DNA from: Hydrangea macrophylla
Lineage: Eukaryota > Streptophyta > Magnoliopsida > Cornales > Hydrangeaceae
NCBI GenBank assembly: GCA_033977485.1
Contig: CM066992.1
Span: 99,956,140 to 100,020,139, forward strand
Direction: 5' to 3'
Length of the DNA stretch: 64,000 nucleotides
Below the pieces are notes generated by a model that saw only the letters and a list, made by a program, of their open reading frames with translations, made no database searches and was not told the DNA's origin. Positions 24,602 through 36,122 of the stretch are shown here, piece by piece. Each line of letters begins with the position of its first letter. Within the stretch, counting starts at the first letter, position 1. Made by a program: the position numbers and the translations under genes.

Positions 24602-25678
24602 CAGGGGCGGATCTATGTTTGAGCCCCATGAAGTTTTGAAAAATTCTTTATATACCCTATAAAATAAAGTTATATTTAAGTTAAGCCCCTCTAAAAATTT
24701 AATTAAGTCTCCTATTCTATTACGCCTTTTTTGATAGGCCGGATAAAATTGGCGAATAAGACAGGATAAGGGATAGTAATTCTGTCTGATAAGCTATTAT
24801 GCTATCTGGAAACAAAAAAAAAAAAAAAAAACAAATCTGAAAATGAAAAAAAAAAAAGGATTTGGAAAAAACAAAACAGACCTAAAAAAGTTTTTTTGTT
24901 TCAAGAAATTATCTCAACCTTTTAAATCTCATCTAATAACCCCCCTCCCCTCCCCTCCCCCCCCCCTCCCATGGGTTAGAGTTATTGTACTATCCATGGG
25001 ATAAAATCTAGTTCATGACTATTTTATCCTGTTCAACGGTGCCACCAAATGTCGGGGATAGGATAAAAGTTATATACATTTTTTTCTGACCACCCAAAAG
25101 GTTTAGGGTTTGTGTTACAGTAATTAAATTAGGGAACTTTTCTCTGTCCCCGAAAAAAAAAACACACACACACATGCATACACACACACCCCCCTTTATG
25201 TTCTTTTACTATGTTGTTTTGCATAGACTTGTACAAAATGTTCGGAACTCCCTAGACTTGAATAGAATTATTAATTTCTCTAGAGTCTTTTAGAAACTTG
25301 TATAGAATATTATAAGTAGGGTAACCTTCTAGAAAGATTACTTTATTAGGATGTTCCAAACTTCTAAAATACTATCATGAATTTCTACTCCATTGGATGA
25401 TTGCCCCTTATATAAATCCTGACCATTGACCGTACTAACTATTATTTATAAGTAGGGTTGCTTTCATCAAAATTATTCAAGAATTATAAAGTTTCTCGAG
25501 AAAAAAACTACACTTCATAGAATTATGCAGATTATTGACCGATTAGTAAAAAGTGCATACTTATGCGCTTCTCTACTTCTTCATATCTCTTTTATCGTCA
25601 AATATAAAAAAAAAACCTACTTAAGTCTTGTAACACGTAAAGATAGCCTCCTGGGCCAAATTCCTGGATCCGCCCCTA
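24602..25678. mobile_element. Non-autonomous hAT-like element just downstream of the RBM28-like gene
   Basis: Starts CAGGGGCGGATC and ends GGATCCGCCCCTA, the classic hAT-type TIR. Flanks ATTGAGGT (24594-24601) and ATTGAAGT (25679-25686) form an 8-bp duplication with one mismatch. 1077 bp with no transposase. It lies 163 bp after the stop codon, so it may overlap or bound the 3' UTR; a possible poly(A) signal-like AATAAG is at about 24473. Confidence 0.8.
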
Positions 25679-25719
25679 ATTGAAGTGATCTATTTTTTTG
25701 TTTGTGTTATGGTTCAACA

Positions 25720-26126
25720 CTTGAGGGCTCCTTAACCAGTCACAAATGCACGAGGTTTTTCTAGACTTTCCGGACATTCACGAGTTCTGTTCAATTTCAA
25801 TCGCTGCACAAATCAAGTTGGTAAGTTGGTTAGTATGACTGATGCAAAGATGAATGAAGAAGATGAGCTATTTAGCTTTGAATCTGTGATTCTCATTAAT
25901 TGACAAATGAATACAACTTCACTTTTATATTCAGATTGAACCGACTCAACTCTAGAGTTAATGGAAACAGAATCAGTCAAATGCTAATAGAATATTATCA
26001 GAATATACCAAATGCTAACTGCAGAACAAGTGCCACATCCGCTAAAGTAGTTACAATTAATCTAACTCATCTAAGGCCATGTTTGGCTGAATACAATCTA
26101 CAGAAGCACGAGTAGCAATCAATACT
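25720..26126 (-). repeat. Probable 3' LTR remnant of the copia element
   Basis: It lies downstream of the copia RNase H on the minus strand, after the purine-rich stretch CTTGAAGGAGATTGGG. In minus orientation it has an AATATAAAAG TATA-like box. No partner LTR is in the window, so the borders are uncertain. Confidence 0.5.
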
Positions 26127-26555
26127 CTAATACCCAATCTCCTTCAAGCTGATGGAGCTATGCATAAGATTATCTCGAAAAATCATAAATTTGGCTGAAG
26201 TAAGACTCTTGGTGAGAAAATCAGCTAGCTGATCTTGTGAACTGACAAAGTGGATGAGAAGATCTTTCTTGAGAACCTTTTCTTTGACAAAGTGATAATC
26301 AATTTCTATGTGCTTGGTTCTGGCATGAAAAACAGGGTTCGAAGCCAAGGCAAGTGCAGAAACATTATTACAAAAGATAACAGGAGGATTAAGCAAAGAA
26401 ACATGCAAGTCACAAGGAAGCATTCTTGTCCAGCCAAGTTCAGCAGCTGCTAGAGCTAAAGCTCGATATTCGGCTTCAGTAGATGATCGGGTAACTGTGC
26501 TTTGTTTCCTAGAAATCCAACTGATGGGCTCATTGCCAATAAGAACAACACACCC
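26127..26555 (-). pseudogene. Ty1/copia pol, 3' half (RNase H), separated from its 5' half by a 4.5-kb insertion
   Basis: The minus strand encodes the copia RNase H end: motifs GCVVLIGNEPISW, STEAEYRALA, then HIEIDYHFVKEKV and QLADFLTKSL, ending at the stop near 26127. The upstream half of the same domain (up to the motif DSRSTSGC) is found at 31097-31495. The break lies within the highly conserved STSGC-V segment, where a solo LTR has inserted with duplication of CACCC. It can no longer make a full protein. Confidence 0.85.
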
Positions 26556-27971
26556 GGTAACACCTGTATTTTTCTATCTGTATTTTCTTGAATTTCTCTG
26601 TAATACTTAATAAGATCGATTTACCTTAATCGTTTTTGTTCCATAAGATCTATGTATGTTTGTATATATGTATGAGGCCTTGGGAAAACTTTCCTTAGAA
26701 AATAAACCCGAGCGCTTAAGAAATTGGAGAGCTTGAGCCACGCGAGTGCTCGAGCTTTGTAAATAGGTGAAATGACTATTTTGTCCTTTAGACTTATAAA
26801 TCTATAAATACCCAACATACCTTCAGCATTTGTATGTTTTAAAAACTAGAAAACAGAAAGCTTGTTCTTGAGAGAGCTTTAGAGATCATATATACCATGC
26901 ACACATACACTTGCATGAGGTAATCCTAGCATTATACATACACATACACTTCATATTTCTTCTATGTTGCTGAATCAAGATGGAGAATTGAGGTGGGGTT
27001 GCTTATTCTTGGTCATCCTCATGATCAAGCACTAGAGAGGAAGAAATTGAAGCTCTAAGTTTATCAATTCAAGCTTTCTCAACAACATTCTCATATTTTC
27101 TTCATCTATTCACAATTCAAGTATATGTGAGTATCTAATCTCACTAAGAAACCTGTAGGATCAGTCTTTACTTGATTTTACACCCATGTATGTGAATTAC
27201 AAGTAGTTGTAGTTCTTATTTTTGGAAAAAAGTTAATAATCAAGCTTATTATCAACAAATGGTAGTCTTGATGATCATCTAAACATGTCCTAAGCATATA
27301 TGAGTGTAGATTTTCATTTAGAATCCTTTAGACTCTGTCTTTATAAGTTTTTATAACTTGCATGTGCCTTTAGAACTTATTTACGAACTTGCATGTGTGT
27401 TTTAAACCAGGAATCTGTTTACTGTCAAGGCTAAGCACTCGAGCTAGGCTAGAGCGCTAGCACCCTGAGCGCCCGAGCACCCTGAGCACTCGGGTTCAGC
27501 AATTTTCGTTATGTTATTTGTTTTATGTGCTGTGATTAAATTTTTAATTGCTTTATGTACGAACCTGAGACATTTAATCCATGAATTAGTACTCGCATGT
27601 CCACTTATCACACTGACTCTTAGGACTACATGCTAATTGATGATCTATGCTTATATGCACATCTTATATGTCCAACTAGATATTTTAGAGATCAGTCCTT
27701 GAACTCATAAAACACGATGACGACTTCCGTTTTTACGATAACTCTGATAATGGGAATAAGACACTTGTAATAAGACCGGAACTTCCTAACAATCACATAT
27801 TCTATCGAATTGTGCTACACGCATCAACACTGGTACTTGGGTTTATCTTTTGATGAGTAAGTGTTGTGACTGTGTCGTTGGACGTCGTCGGTTCGGTTGA
27901 TGATGATGTATTTTCTTATGAGTCTATATCAGGATTGAAGAAGCGAATCGTGACTAGACATTAGTGATATA

Positions 27972-28210
27972 GTCGGCTGTTAAGGCATGATACTATCTTG
28001 ATGCACCAAGGGCGATCAAGCGGCTGTTGTAGCACGTATAGTATAGTAATCACTCGACTGTTAAAGCATGTTAGGACAGGTCTTTGACCTTGAATATCTT
28101 GGTCGAGTCGGCTGGTAAGGCATGATACTATCTTGATGCGCCGAGGGTGATCAAGCGGCTATTGTAGCATGGATATTATACTCATTAAGCGGCCGTTGTG
28201 GCATGCATAT
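27972..28210. repeat. Diverged tandem repeat inside the outer solo LTR
   Basis: Alternating units with GGCATGATACTATCTTGATG and GATCAAGCGGCT(G/A)TTGTAGCA occur twice, followed by shorter related pieces (CGGCTG/CGGCCGTTGTGGCATG). Confidence 0.7.
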
Positions 28211-28290
28211 TCTAAACCAACAGCTTATGCCAGGATTGCAAGAAGGTGAGATGTCTGAGTTTGAAATCGGGGAATGAGTAAGTTGCTGTC

Positions 28291-30385
28291 TATCACACCC
28301 GTTCCTGGAAAATCATGATTTTAACTTGCATACTCGAAATTCGTCAATTATCAATGTTGTTTGATAATTGGTGTTGAGGTCGACTATGAGTCAACGGTAA
28401 GGTGTCAGTAAGGACACGAGATTTCGGTAACCGAGATTTCATTGGCATGGTTAAATGGCATTTATGTAATTTAAATGATATTTGACTTTCTGGTTTTTCA
28501 TGAATAGTAAATTATACCTGTGTAGTATAATTTCTGGTAATTTCGATATTGTTATATATCATTTTGAGAACTATGGTGAGAACGTGAGTGTCACATCATA
28601 TAAGAGGTAGGTTGTGTAGAGATTCCACAGAATTTAATTTTCGAACGTAATTTTGGACTCAAACGAGAATTAGTCAGAAACTTTTATAATTTATAGTTTT
28701 CACTCGTAAAGACGTAAAATGGAAGTGTGTGACGTTTTAGGACTTAATTAGAAGTTTTGAGAACTTGCGGGGTGGTAAACGCGATTACTAGGAAGTTTTT
28801 CTATAAATAGGTGAGGGTGAGAATTTCATTTGCCAAAACTTTATAAAATATCGTTGGAGAGGAGAGAGAAAAGGAGATTTGATCCCTCGAGCTTTGCGAC
28901 GATGATCGGTGACTTTTCGTTCGTCAGATTTTTCCCAAATTCGAGATTTGAACTCGTGGAGGTAAGATCTACATTTTGATACCACTTAGGCCATGTTTGG
29001 CAAACTTTTGTAAAAATCTAATTTCTAGACTTTTGGGGAAAATCCAATAAAACTTGTAGGAATCACCTCAAATTCGAGATCCGACGATTAATTGGCCCTT
29101 TAGTCGATCCTTCAAAGTTTGAGAGGAATTGCACGAGGTATGAAGTCTTAACCTATGAAATATAAGAATTTACATGTTTTAAATTTCGACGACGAAATTG
29201 AGATCCGGGCAAAATCCATGTGTTAATCTTAGGCCCGTTAATTATGCACGCGATTAATTGTGAAAAGCATGTCTACTTTTACGCGAGCACGTTGAGTTGT
29301 CTATGTGGGTCAAAGGGGAGTCTTATACAAATTCATGCCAGAATAAGGTTCTCGATGTTTGAGAATTTAGTAGCAATGGCTACTGTGCATGGTTGATAGA
29401 CTTGGACTTGCCATGGCACTTGGGGATGCAATGGTTGATAGACTTGGACTTGCCATTGGCATCGCGGTTTAAGACTTAGACTTGCCACTACCGGGTGAAT
29501 GCGTATTTTTCTCCCTATAGACTATTTGTTATGAATTGTGAGATTAAGGCATGTTTTGTCATATATTGCATATGTTAGAACTTGTGCACTCAGCATATAG
29601 CTGAGCAGTGGAGATTAACTCCATTGCAAGTAAGAAGAAAGACAAGAAGAAGCGTGAGGAGTGAGGCCGTTGAGGAACGCTGGGGAAACACCTTGTTTAT
29701 ATTTTTGTTCCTTTTTCCTAAACTTATATAAGGATTTGGGAAATTGTAAAATGTTGTAATGGAACCTTGGGAATTAATTGGTGGTACCGTAATCCTGTAT
29801 TCAAACTCTTGTATTTTTGTTTTAAACTGTAGTAATATCGTTGTGGTTGTGCTGGCTTTGAATTGGTAGAGTGTAGCTTGAAATCCTGCAGAATCCATAG
29901 TTTGCTGAGGTTGATCAGTCGACTGGTTTTCGCTTCAGTCGACTGGATCAATGTGTATAACTAAATACTGCTTTGATGTTTGGGGATCATTCGACTGGGT
30001 TGATAAAACAGTCGACTGGATGGGATCCCAGAACATGACTTTCTCCTTGAATAGAGTACCAGTCGACCGGACGACTTCAATCGACTGCTAATTTTAGGCA
30101 GCAGTCGACTGAGTCACTGATACAGTCGACTGGACGGGCTATTATTCTTTTGAAACCTTTCTGCTTCAGGTCCCCAGTCGACTGGGCCCTCGATTAGTCG
30201 ACTGAACCCCTGTTTTCAAAAACTGAATTATTTTGGAACTGTTTCAATGGGACAACTTTTTATAACTCTGATTTTAATGGTTTTTACTTATAATTTCCAC
30301 TGCTATTTTACTTTAATGGCACTAGATAAGCCTTGATGGCGTGCCACGTGTCCTATTTCCACGCGTAGTGGGATTGGTCGTGACA
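28291..30385 (+). mobile_element. Second solo LTR nested in the first
   Basis: 2095 bp starting TATCACACCCG and ending GGTCGTGACA, with a perfect 5-bp duplication CTGTC (28286-28290 and 30386-30390). Related to the 54.7-kb LTR: same ends, the TTTTATAATTT...GTTTTCACTCGTAAAG block, and the same CAGTCGACTG cluster near the 3' end. No internal domain remains. Confidence 0.85.
29916..30204. repeat. Cluster of the palindrome CAGTCGACTG
   Basis: About six perfect copies and several one-base variants (for example CATTCGACTG, CAGTCGACCG, CAATCGACTG, TAGTCGACTG) in about 290 bp. They are irregularly spaced, so this is not a tandem array. Confidence 0.85.
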
Positions 30386-31096
30386 CTGTCCAGTCTTTTC
30401 TATTGTGAGTCTCGATGAAGGTTTTTGAGATCGTTCTTTATCATGTTTTCCTATGATCATAATTCTTGATTTCTCATACGACGTAAATAAGCTGACTAAT
30501 GAATAATGAACTTAATTACGGATATAACTGTTTCTAACGGAGCTTCATGAGACTTTATACTCACTCAGCTTGTATTCAAGTTGACAGCATTTTATACCGC
30601 TGGACCTTCCACGTCCAGCTATGTCAGATTTACCAGGTGGCTCATAGCCTGAGAGCAATTATGGTGATGATGGATACATCGCGGAAGGCTTTGCCGATGA
30701 AGGTTACTATGCGAAAGGCTATCCTGGAGAAGAGTTCTATGGGGGCCGCTACGGCTTCGCTAGTTGAAGCTTGGCCTACCTGAGCTTTCTTTTGTCTTTT
30801 ATCTTATGATGTAATAAATCAGTTGCTTGGATATTTGTGACAAGTGTTGTCACCAGACTTGATGTTTAATTATGTTTTTTTTTTAGTACTGGATCTGTTT
30901 TATAACTGCCATCTTATGACTGTTTAATGTTTATATAGTACCGCTGCGTTGAATTAGTTACATACCATTATTATTGTATTTCTTGTTATCTTTGCTGTTA
31001 AGGATAGTCGAGCGACTTCCAACCAGTCACGTGTCTACGGACCCATAAAGGAAAATTTTAATCTTCCCTATTGTTGGCTTACTCTGGGGCGTGACA

Positions 31097-31495
31097 CACC
31101 CACTAGTGGACCTACTGTCAAAGGGATCCCCAGCCCAATCATCATCTGTATATGCTGTGAGTTCCAAAGAACTACGAGTATAACAAAGACCAAGGTGAGG
31201 AGTACCATTAAGATATCTTAGAATCCTCTTGATAGCAGCAAAATGAACATCAGTAGGACAATGCATAAACTGACAAACATGATTGATAATATATGTAATA
31301 TCTGGTCTAGTAAAGGTAAGGTATTGGAGAGCCCCAACAATGCTTCGATAGAAGGTAGGATCAGAAAGTAAGGAGCCAACTGTTTTGTTAATTTGACATT
31401 GGCTGTAGAAGGGGTTTTACAGGGCTTAGAATATTGCATTTTAGCTCTGGACAGAAGATCTTGAAGATGTTTAGTTTAGGTAATATTGGTAATAC
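31097..31495 (-). pseudogene. Ty1/copia pol, 5' half (reverse transcriptase/RNase H junction)
   Basis: The minus strand encodes LQDLLSRAKMQYSKPCKTP, then (after a frameshift) ITYIINHVCQFMHCPT and AAIKRILRYLNGT, TDDDWAGDPFDSRSTSGC. These are the standard copia motifs at the end of RT and start of RNase H. Homology stops near 31495, so the element is also 5'-truncated. It joins 26127-26555 across the inserted solo LTR. Confidence 0.85.
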
Positions 31496-31970
31496 CAGAC
31501 ATACGGTGGTAAGGTGTTATTGGCCAACGATTGCAATATTATTTTCCTTAATTTCGTTAATAGATGTTTCGGGTACTTAATCCTTTTCAATATTTGATTT
31601 TGGACAGTGGCCGATGAATGGTTGGAATAGCAGAATAATGAGAGAGAACAACTAGGGTTTCAACTCTCTGACTTGATGGTGAGGTTCCATGTTAACTTCT
31701 ACAAATTTTGATCATATTGTCAATGAAAGTCCAAGCTTCTTTATGGCCTGATGAACTTTTTTTTCCCCTCACTTTTGTGAGAAGGAATAATACGAAATGG
31801 ACTGAAGGAAATGATATGAGTGTTGTCCCTTGCTTGGGATGTCACATGAAGCTAACAATGTTGTGTGTGTAGACCGAAGGAGTGATCCCGGAATTCCTTT
31901 CCCTGTTATTTTCTCTCAAGAGTGTGCGTGTGTGTGTGTATCACGGGGAGGTTTCTATGCACATGATTAT
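31496..31970. other. Intergenic, nothing recognised
   Basis: No coding frame, RNA gene or repeat identified. Confidence 0.45.
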
Positions 31971-31973
31971 CAG

Positions 31974-32148
31974 AGTAATGCTAGGGAGCAAAACAAATCT
32001 CATAATCAAAATTCACAAACACAAAAAATGTGTCTATCTCTCTTCTCTGTGGATCCCACGGTGTCAGCAGACCTTACAAGGAGAGAAATAAACACATTTA
32101 GTATTTGTGGATTTGATTTGTAAGATTTGTTATACTCCCTAGCATTTC
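31974..32148. mobile_element. Hairpin MITE
   Basis: The ends AGTAATGCTAGGGAG and CTCCCTAGCATT pair, with further pairing inward (AAATGTGTCTATCTCTCTTC against GAGAGAAATAAACACATTTA). Same structural style as 34768-34950. Confidence 0.6.
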
Positions 32149-32223
32149 TCTGATTACCATCCTCAAACCTCATGTTCTGTTTGATTGCTGTGAGCATGTA
32201 AAGAAACATTGTGAAACTATAAA

Positions 32224-32259
<36 letters not shown>

Positions 32260-33468
32260 TCTCCATTATTGGGGGACCCAGTAAAGCAACAGCAACCTTC
32301 ATTTCAATAATTGAACCATGATTAGCAGCATGAAGATTAATGGATTTCAGATTAAAGAAAACAGAGAAGAGAGGTTAAGTAACATTAACATATATACCTG
32401 CATCATGTATGTATAAAATACAAATGTATTTAAGAGACAAGATTATGAAAATATTAAGAAATCGACCATTTCAGGTTCGATACAATCAAAAATTTAAAAG
32501 AAGCATAATGGTCATCTGTCAACATAAAGATTACAATAAACTAATTCCCACTAATCTTATTAAAAAAAAAATAAGAAGATCTTCTTTTCTTCAATACCAA
32601 ATTTGGAAGTAATTTCACCATATCTAGTACTCTCCATATTCCCTTCTGTTCTTAAGGAGAGCTCAAAATCCTCCAAAATTAAAACATTTTCTTTGCAAGC
32701 ATTTCTCATGCTACAAAATCATGTAACAAATGGGAGGTGCCAAACCTGTGCTGGCGTGGCGGGTCCCGGAATCCATGGAGTCAAAATCATGGGCATGCAC
32801 TAATGTAGTATATAGCCTATAGGCTAATGTTATGTCCTTGTCTGCCATCTAAAATGGCCCCACTATTTAGCACTAGCTGACCTGTGGGAGATATGTATGA
32901 TAGACAAATAGTAGCTTATCTACAGATTAGAATGTCAATGACTCAATGGTGACGACCATCTTGAATGCATTGTTTGGTACCACATGCTATGCCTCTTTGT
33001 CTCCTTTTCTCCTTATAGTTCCTATTATCATTCATGAACAATTCCAATCATGGCTTTAAAAATATCTCACTAAGACCGAGACCTCCGGCCCTTTAGATGT
33101 GGAACTTCACTATGTATAAACGATTTACGCAAAGTAACCATGTCCTGTTAAAATGATTTCTATATCTAAAGAATCAATATACTATGAAAAGATCTTTATC
33201 CAAAAAAAAAAATATACTATGAAAAGATAAGAACCACATTTCCATTTTCTGAAAAAAGAAATGGAAATGTAGAGTCATCTACACTCATAGACTTCGATCC
33301 AATTGTTAGACGCTTCTTTGATTTGTATGTGTATTGTTTGGCCAAAAAAACCTTGAACAACCTCTGGCTCATTGAATCAGAGAAGCATGAACTATTTCTA
33401 GAAGGCCCTATGTATTCTATGATATTAATTTTTCATGTGATACCTATAACATGATATTATAAAATGAT
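32149..33468. other. Intergenic with the second copy of a dispersed repeat
   Basis: 32480-32720 repeats the blocks at 2755-3290. An (AT)n run lies at about 32233-32260. No gene is seen in the remainder. Confidence 0.5.
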
Positions 33469-33478
33469 GGGTTAAATA

Positions 33479-33976
33479 CACTTACACCTCTTGTGGATTC
33501 GCCGATTTTCAGTTATCTCTTTGTGCTTTAAATTTTGGCACTAATACTCCCTGTGGCAAAGTGCAATCGTTCAAATTGATAACGGAGCAAGGTAAAATGA
33601 CCAAACTACCCCCAAATGTTCACAACAATATTAAGAACAGAAGGTGTTCACTTCAATTCAGTTAGGGAGAAACTAACAGTTTCAAATTGGGTGAGGAAGA
33701 ATCGTTGACATTTTTCGAAGGTTTCTTAGTACATGTCATGTGTTTGATCCAAAGCAATGAATTATAACTTACCTCCCTTGCAATTAGACTTTTAGGGGCA
33801 AAAGAGACATTTAATCCTTCAAATTAGGGCTCTATAGTGTTAAACCGTTAAATTGGATGAAAAAAATTCACGGTAACACTTTAGTCTGAACCACAGGGTA
33901 TTAGTGCCAAATTTTAAAGCCCAAGGGGATAAGTGAAAACCGGCAAAGCCACGGGGGTTCTAAGTGTATTTAACCC
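33479..33976. mobile_element. MULE-type MITE with perfect 9-bp duplication
   Basis: 498 bp beginning GGGTTAAATACACTTA and ending TAAGTGTATTTAACCC, with arms of about 85 bp (shared TTTAAATTTTGGCACTAATA and complement). Flanked by TAAAATGAT (33470-33478 and 33977-33985). Confidence 0.85.
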
Positions 33977-34013
33977 TAAAATGATAAGTGAATTGGAAGG
34001 TGTTAAAAAGTAA

Positions 34014-34387
34014 GGTAAATTACACTTTACTCCACTGTAGTTTTGGTGTGATGTCACTTTGGTCCTTGTGCTTTCAATTTTATCATTTTGATTCTTACAG
34101 TTTCAGCTTAGCATCAATGTAGTCCATTCGTGAAAATTTTCTACAATTTTTGACAAAAATAGGTCATATGATGCACAAGAGAGATATCATTAGGGGTATA
34201 ACGGTAAATTTAGTTAGAGAAATTACACTTTGCACACCTATATTGAACCTAAATCTATCAAAAACTTGTAAGAACATTTGATAAATTGGACTATGTTGAA
34301 CCTAAAATGAAACTGTAAGGATCAAATAACGAAATTAAAACTACAAAGACCAAAGTGAAATCACACGTGTGAAATTTAATTTTACCC
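34014..34387. mobile_element. MULE-like MITE
   Basis: Ends GGTAAATTACACTTTACTCC and the related complement of GTGTGAAATTTAATTTTACCC. Pairing continues over CACTTTGGTCCTTGTG and ACAGTTTCA. No matching duplication was found. It lies 37 bp from the element at 33479-33976. Confidence 0.6.
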
Positions 34388-34767
34388 AATGAATTGAAAG
34401 CATATGGTTATCTGACATTTAATTGTGGTACAAACTTATATGTTGTCACTTAGGTCTCATGTTCCAGTGGAATTCTTGTGTCAATTTGTTTTGTCTGTTG
34501 GAAAGTACTTAAATTGCAGAGAGTCACGGATATACAGAACATACATTTGCATTTCAATTACTTGGGGTTAATTAATCAACCACTGGACATGTATTTTTCA
34601 CACATATATAAGTATAGGGTAATGTTAAGCGCCCATAAAGATTTGGGCTATTCATTTCGGTGGAGTCCATACCTGTATATATGAAACCTACTAAAATTAA
34701 TGGCCAAGATCTTTATGTGCACATTTTATGTGCACCAATCATTACTCATAAGTATAATAAAAATAGA

Positions 34768-34950
34768 GTAATACTTGGGGTACAACCAAAGCCACAATCT
34801 TTTGCTCACAACTTCCGTTTTGTGTCTATCTCTCTCCTAATGGGCACTGTGGGGTCACTGACACTGTGGGACCCATCAAAAAAGAGATAGACACAAAATA
34901 GAAATTATAAGCAAATAATTGTGAATTTGATTGTGCCCCAAGTATTATAC
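34768..34950. mobile_element. Hairpin MITE
   Basis: The arms GTAATACTTGGGGTACAACC and GTGCCCCAAGTATTATAC pair, as do TTTTGTGTCTATCTC and GAGATAGACACAAAA. Confidence 0.65.
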
Positions 34951-35204
34951 ATAAAAATATTGTGCGAACAAAATAGGGAAAAAAGAAAAAGAAAAAGTGA
35001 AAGGCGTGCACTCACATGGGAAACTCTTGTAGTGGGGTCAAGGCGTCCATGTTTTCAAAAGGTTACTCTCAAATTTCATGCACCAAATCAACAAATGAAG
35101 CATCCTATGTGATTTTCCTACTCTCTTTTAGTTTACTGGTAGTAGCTTCCACACACACTCACATTCCCCCTCTCTCTCTAAGCAAATATTTATGTAAAAA
35201 AAGT

Positions 35205-35240
<36 letters not shown>

Positions 35241-35244
35241 TTCA

Positions 35245-35325
35245 AGTGAGAGGGGATTCGAACTTGCGGTACGTGCGCCAAGAAGTAGGGGAGGTGATGC
35301 CAGCCAACTCAAGCCTTAAAAAAGC
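35245..35325 (-). repeat. tRNA-derived (SINE-like) sequence
   Basis: The minus strand has a B-box-like GTTCGAATCCCC and, upstream of it, a degenerate A-box-like TTGAGTTGGCTGGCATC. This arrangement resembles tRNA-derived SINE heads of plants. No cloverleaf can be folded convincingly and no tail was recognised. Confidence 0.4.
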
Positions 35326-35329
35326 TATA

Positions 35330-36069
35330 CAACAAGGATTTAATGACATACGACAGACTCTTAACAGGGCCGAACTGCGAAATTAATTTGATGACACGAG
35401 GTAGACTTTTATTGTCTGTTTAAAACTAAGCATTACTTTGCTGTGGCAAGAGGTTCTATACATATATATATATACACACATACATATTTCATATTTGGCT
35501 CTTGGTAAAGTGAGAAAATGTACTCACCTTTTTTTTTTTTTGGGTAGAGCTTATTACTTACAAAAAAATCATAATTCCCCATAATTGTTTTGTCTCTACA
35601 CTTTTTGTTTTCACTTCTTGTAATTTTGAGTAAATTACTATGTCGTCCCATAGAGTTTATTAGAAATACACTCTCCCCCATTGTATAGGAAATTACACTA
35701 ACACCCCCTTATGTTTTTATTGTAGGCCTGCGTAATTTCTTAAGGGGTTAATGTAATTTTTCTTTCCTTTTTTGTAAATGGAAGGGAGAGAAATTTATCA
35801 TTTTGAGGGCAATCTATCATCTTAATCAAATAACAATCAATGTAACAATTTCATGGGACAAGCTAACATAGAATTCAACAATCACCCAACAAAGGGCATG
35901 GGAAAAGACCCAATTGACCTTAATTTGTGCTTATAGTGTTCAATGGTGACAAAATAATTGGCAAGTAGGTGTTGGATTGGGAACTGAGTCCTTCATTTTC
36001 TAAATCAATGCAACCACTGAAACACGTAATTTCCGTTGGACTTTCCAAACATATCCCAAATGACAAATG

Positions 36070-36070
<1 letters not shown>
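35330..36070. other. Intergenic, no gene
   Basis: AT-rich with short (TA)n at 35459-35476. Nothing else recognised. Confidence 0.45.

Positions 36071-36072
<2 letters not shown>

Positions 36073-36119
<47 letters not shown>
36073..36119. repeat. (CT)n microsatellite
   Basis: Uninterrupted CT run of about 47 bp. Confidence 0.95.

Positions 36120-36120
<1 letters not shown>

Positions 36121-36122
<2 letters not shown>

Larger units (their letters stand above)
26556..31096 (+). mobile_element. Solo LTR (gypsy-like) inserted in copia pol, itself interrupted
   Basis: Flanked by a 5-bp duplication CACCC (26551-26555 and 31097-31101). The element begins GGTAACACC and ends GGGGCGTGACA, resembling the TATAACACCC...TGTGACA LTRs in this window. 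Exact placement is ambiguous by a few bases because 8 bp (ACACACCC) are shared. After removing the nested LTR and one duplication copy it is about 2.44 kb. No gag or pol lies within it, so it is a solo LTR left by recombination. There is a polyadenylation-like AATAAA near 30813. A weakly repetitive GC-rich patch with CCTGAGC(G/A)C(C/T)CG motifs lies at 27430-27500. Confidence 0.75.

Noticed and set aside
25100..25200. Short (CA)n and poly-C clusters as possible CRISPR-like array
   Set aside because: No regular repeat-spacer layout; this is plant nuclear DNA and the runs are simple microsatellites within the hAT-like element.
30547..30783. 78-codon frame near the end of the outer solo LTR
   Set aside because: No recognisable domain; lies inside LTR sequence whose borders are set by a target duplication. 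An alternative frame has Gly/Tyr-rich text but is closed by stops.
34014..34420. Target duplication for the MITE (GTGAATTGGAAG versus ATGAATTGAAAG)
   Set aside because: The matching strings are not adjacent to the ends and contain mismatches; treated as coincidence.
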